Of a DNA stretch of 16,019 bases, positions 14,047-16,019 are shown in pieces. Position 1 is the first letter of the stretch, and each line of letters starts with the position of its first letter. The notes beneath the pieces were generated by a model that worked only from the letters and a program-made list of their open reading frames with translations, did not search any database and had not been told where the DNA came from. The stretch is from JANXQG01 sp037147235 (GTDB lineage Bacteria; Planctomycetota; Planctomycetia; Pirellulales; Thermoguttaceae), in NCBI GenBank assembly GCA_037147235.1, contig JBAWVO010000139.1:1-16019 (forward strand), read 5' to 3'. A program made the position numbers and the translations under genes.

Positions 14047-14171
14047 AAACTATCCCAAAAGGTTTTTTTCACCGCGGAGGACGCGGAGGTACGCAGAGGA
14101 TGAATCCTAATTGAGGGCCTCTGCGATTCTCTGCGTCCTCTGCGGTGAGTTCTGAGATAGATCCTTAGTGG
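14047..14171. repeat. hairpin element B (MITE-like)
   Basis: Arms 14069-14099 and 14118-14148 pair at 26 of 31 positions and are built of ACGC-GAGG units (CACCGCGGAGGACGC...). Ends AACTATCCCAAAA (left) and the complement of GATCTATCTCAGAAC (right) match those of element A. The right edge CCACTAAGGAT (complement of 14161-14171) also occurs next to element A at 11204-11214. The element fills the space between the kinase stop codon and the ribosome binding site of the next gene. Confidence 0.8.
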
Positions 14172-14183
14172 AGGAAGACTATC

Positions 14184-15038
14184 ATGCGATTTAATTTATC
14201 CTGGCTTGCCGTGGTGGCGGTGGTGGCCTTGCTCTACGTGCTTGTCAAGGGACTGGCCAACCCTCGCACGCGCCCCTTCGTGATCGTCCTGGGAGTACTC
14301 GGCGCGGGGTTCCTTGTTCTCTGTTTTGTTTGGAAAGGAACACGGATCCCCCCTATCCATGAATCGGCATCGCGCTCGGTCGCGACCAACCAAGTAATCA
14401 AGATGCCACCTGCACCGTTGCCGTTAAAGAGTTCCGCTACCGAGACCAAGCAGCCGAAGGTGACGGTAATCACTGCTTTGCGTCAGGCCATCGTTCAGGC
14501 TTGGACAGCTCGCGATTCAGCATCGATTGCCGAGGCCCCGGAAAAGCCGGCGAACACCAGCCATCCCGATGTGCCAGCCAAGCCGCAGCCGCCCGCTTGG
14601 GTCAATGCCGCGCCAATAATGCAAGATAATTGGTATAGAACAAGCGTGCGGGTAGGCCCCTTCACGACGCCGTTGGAATGTGAACGGGAGCTGGTCAAAT
14701 CGCTGCAAGGTGCCGTGAGCGAGTATGCCGAGTTATCGCTCAGCCGTGAGGCCGCCGCAGTCCGCCTGCCGGACGATGCTTTGCAGCAACTCGTTCAAGA
14801 GCGATGGACCGAGGTTTGGCCGGTGGAAATCGGCGGTGGCCACCAGGACATGGTTTCGTTGCACGCCCTGGTCGTTTTCGACCTCCCCATGCAGCAGCGG
14901 ATCAAGTCCGAGGCCCAGCGACTCGTGATCGGCCAGCGGGTGCAAGGCGCGGCCGTGGTTTTCGGCGGAGTGTTAGGTTTTTTGGCCCTGGCCTGGGGCA
15001 GTTTGAAGTTGGCGACGAGGCGGCAGGCAGAAAGCTGA
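14184..15038 (+). CDS. membrane protein of unknown function (kinase/sigma cluster)
   Basis: 284 residues. Two N-terminal membrane spans (about 6-22 and 31-50) and one near the C-terminus (about 255-275) leave a soluble region of roughly 200 residues between them. Residues 51-145 are rich in Pro, Ala, Thr and Lys and probably flexible. Residues 150-250 look folded (WYRTSVRVGPFTTPLECERE, then EWP-VEIGGG-like strand and VVFDLPMQQRI). I do not recognise the family. The start is fixed by GGAGGA at 14170-14175, 8 bases before ATG. The sigma factor follows 9 bp later, so they are one operon. A partner of the kinase or a regulator of the sigma factor is possible but not shown. Confidence 0.8.
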   Translation: MRFNLSWLAVVAVVALLYVLVKGLANPRTRPFVIVLGVLGAGFLVLCFVWKGTRIPPIHESASRSVATNQVIKMPPAPLPLKSSATETKQPKVTVITALRQAIVQAWTARDSASIAEAPEKPANTSHPDVPAKPQPPAWVNAAPIMQDNWYRTSVRVGPFTTPLECERELVKSLQGAVSEYAELSLSREAAAVRLPDDALQQLVQERWTEVWPVEIGGGHQDMVSLHALVVFDLPMQQRIKSEAQRLVIGQRVQGAAVVFGGVLGFLALAWGSLKLATRRQAES

Positions 15039-15047
15039 TGGTATCCC

Positions 15048-15680
15048 ATGTCCGCGAGCAGTTCTGAAACTTTGTTGATCTCTCGCATTCGTGCCGGCGA
15101 GCCTGACGCATGGAACGAAGTCATTGCTCGCTACGAAGGGCGGCTGCTGGGCTTCGTTGCTCGCCGGGTAATTACTCAGGCCGCGGCTGAAGATTTGGTC
15201 CAGGAGACCTTCGTCGGATTCCTCAACAGCTTACCCAACTATGATCCCGATCAATCGCTGGAGGGCTATTTGTTCTCCATCGCGGCCCACAAGTTGACGG
15301 ACCTCCTGCGTCATGAAGGCCGCCGGCCCACGCTGCCGCTGATAGCCGAGGAAAGCAGCGACGGTTGGCAACCGGTTGACCGCGGTCGCTGCGCCAGCAG
15401 CATCGTCCGCAGCCATGAGCGGCACGGCCTGGAAGAAACCGCGCTGGTCAACGCCCTTGGCGAGATGATCGACCATTGGCGCCGTCAAGGGCAATGGGAG
15501 CGGCTGCAATGTATCGAGCTGCTTTGGGTCCGCGGCTGGTCGAACAAGGAGGTCGCCGCGCAACTAAGTATTTCCGAGCAGACCGTGGCCAACTACAAGT
15601 TTGAAACGATCGCCCGGCTCCGCTCCGCCGTTCGCGGCCAAGGGCTGCCGGAAGAGGTTTTCCCCGAACTGTACCCATAG
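15048..15680 (+). CDS. ECF-family RNA polymerase sigma factor
   Basis: 210 residues. Region 2 lies at about 15-90, with the core-binding AEDLVQETFVGFL (47-59) and the -10 recognition helix region GYLFSIAAHKLTDLLR (73-88). Region 4 lies at about 150-195, with the -35-binding helix-turn-helix WSNKEVAAQLSISEQTVANY (164-183). The linker of about 60 residues is longer than in minimal ECF factors. No region 3 is seen. It follows the membrane protein gene by 9 bp and the next gene follows its stop by 5 bp. It is probably the output of the pathway headed by the kinase; the ribosome binding site is weak. Confidence 0.93.
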   Translation: MSASSSETLLISRIRAGEPDAWNEVIARYEGRLLGFVARRVITQAAAEDLVQETFVGFLNSLPNYDPDQSLEGYLFSIAAHKLTDLLRHEGRRPTLPLIAEESSDGWQPVDRGRCASSIVRSHERHGLEETALVNALGEMIDHWRRQGQWERLQCIELLWVRGWSNKEVAAQLSISEQTVANYKFETIARLRSAVRGQGLPEEVFPELYP

Positions 15681-15685
15681 AATTC

Positions 15686-16015
15686 ATGCTCGACCCATTT
15701 CACCAACCCGATTTTGAAGCCTACCTGGACGAGGCATTGCCTGTCGAGGAGATGACGCGCATCGAGAAAGCCCTGCGCGACGATCCATCGTTGGCCCGGC
15801 AACTGGCGGCCATCCTTGCGAGGCGTGATTCGGGCGTGATTTCGCTAGGCGAAGTCTGGCGTCGGCATCGGCTGAGTTGCCCCACGCGGCAGGAATTGGG
15901 TAGCTTTCTCTTGGGAGTGTTACCTGACGATGCTGCAAAGTATTTGACGTTTCACCTCGAAGTTGCCTGGTGTCCTAGCCGGATTGCACGGCCGGAAGGG
16001 TTAACCATTCCCTGA
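15686..16015 (+). CDS. anti-sigma-like protein, probably truncated by a frameshift
   Basis: The frame gives 109 residues. Residues 1-92 (DPFHQPDFEAYLDEALPVEE, LRDDPSLARQLAAILARRDS, then GEVWRRHRLSCPTRQELGSF and KYLTFHLE) look like a family that follows ECF sigma genes in planctomycetes, in which a His-x5-Cys-x2-Cys metal motif comes next. Here H90 and C96 are present, but the second Cys is missing and the protein ends 13 residues later in a poorly conserved tail. In another frame, starting at 15979, the DNA reads PDCTA and stays open to the window end, which would supply that Cys. A small indel between 15973 and 15982 would explain this. The window ends at 16019, so the rest cannot be seen. 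Confidence 0.6.
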   Translation: MLDPFHQPDFEAYLDEALPVEEMTRIEKALRDDPSLARQLAAILARRDSGVISLGEVWRRHRLSCPTRQELGSFLLGVLPDDAAKYLTFHLEVAWCPSRIARPEGLTIP

Positions 16016-16019
16016 GGGT

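Overview
The window looks like a piece of a planctomycete chromosome (Planctomycetota, probably a Pirellulales-type lineage). This is an inference from gene content: an ECF sigma factor preceded by an FHA protein, a membrane-anchored Ser/Thr kinase and a membrane-anchored coiled-coil protein, GC-rich coding DNA, and intergenic spaces full of short palindromic repeats. No rRNA, tRNA or CRISPR array was seen.

Left part (1-455): no convincing complete gene. It holds a REP-like double hairpin, a possible 3' remnant of a gene ending at 193, a perfect 64-bp palindrome (316-379) and a 12-bp tandem repeat. A weak promoter-like pair of boxes sits just before the next operon.

Type I restriction-modification operon (456-8368, + strand): a small MerR/excisionase-like DNA-binding protein, HsdR (translocase/nuclease), an AlbA_2 plus HATPase-like accessory protein, HsdS (two target recognition domains), a small toxin-like protein paired with a DUF2283 protein, and HsdM (N6-adenine methyltransferase). 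The accessory gene lies between two copies of the hsdR 3' end. It appears to have been inserted into an ancestral overlapping hsdR-hsdS junction. The small pair sits between hsdS and hsdM and resembles a toxin-antitoxin module.

Mobile/TA remnants (8369-9985, mostly - strand): the tail of a REP-associated Y1 transposase, a hicBA toxin-antitoxin pair whose hicA carries a one-base frameshift, a clear promoter for hicBA, and a Uma2-family nuclease-fold gene whose promoter lies so close to its ATG that the mRNA would be nearly leaderless.

Signalling cluster (10238-16019, + strand): coiled-coil membrane protein, FHA protein, Ser/Thr kinase with about eight membrane spans, a tail-anchored membrane protein, an ECF sigma factor, and the start of an anti-sigma-like protein whose zinc motif appears broken by a small indel. 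The FHA protein could bind phosphothreonine made by the kinase, and the sigma factor could be the output; this is inferred from gene order. Two hairpin elements with similar ends but unrelated cores (11075-11200 and 14047-14171) and a third palindromic element (11224-11307) interrupt this cluster.
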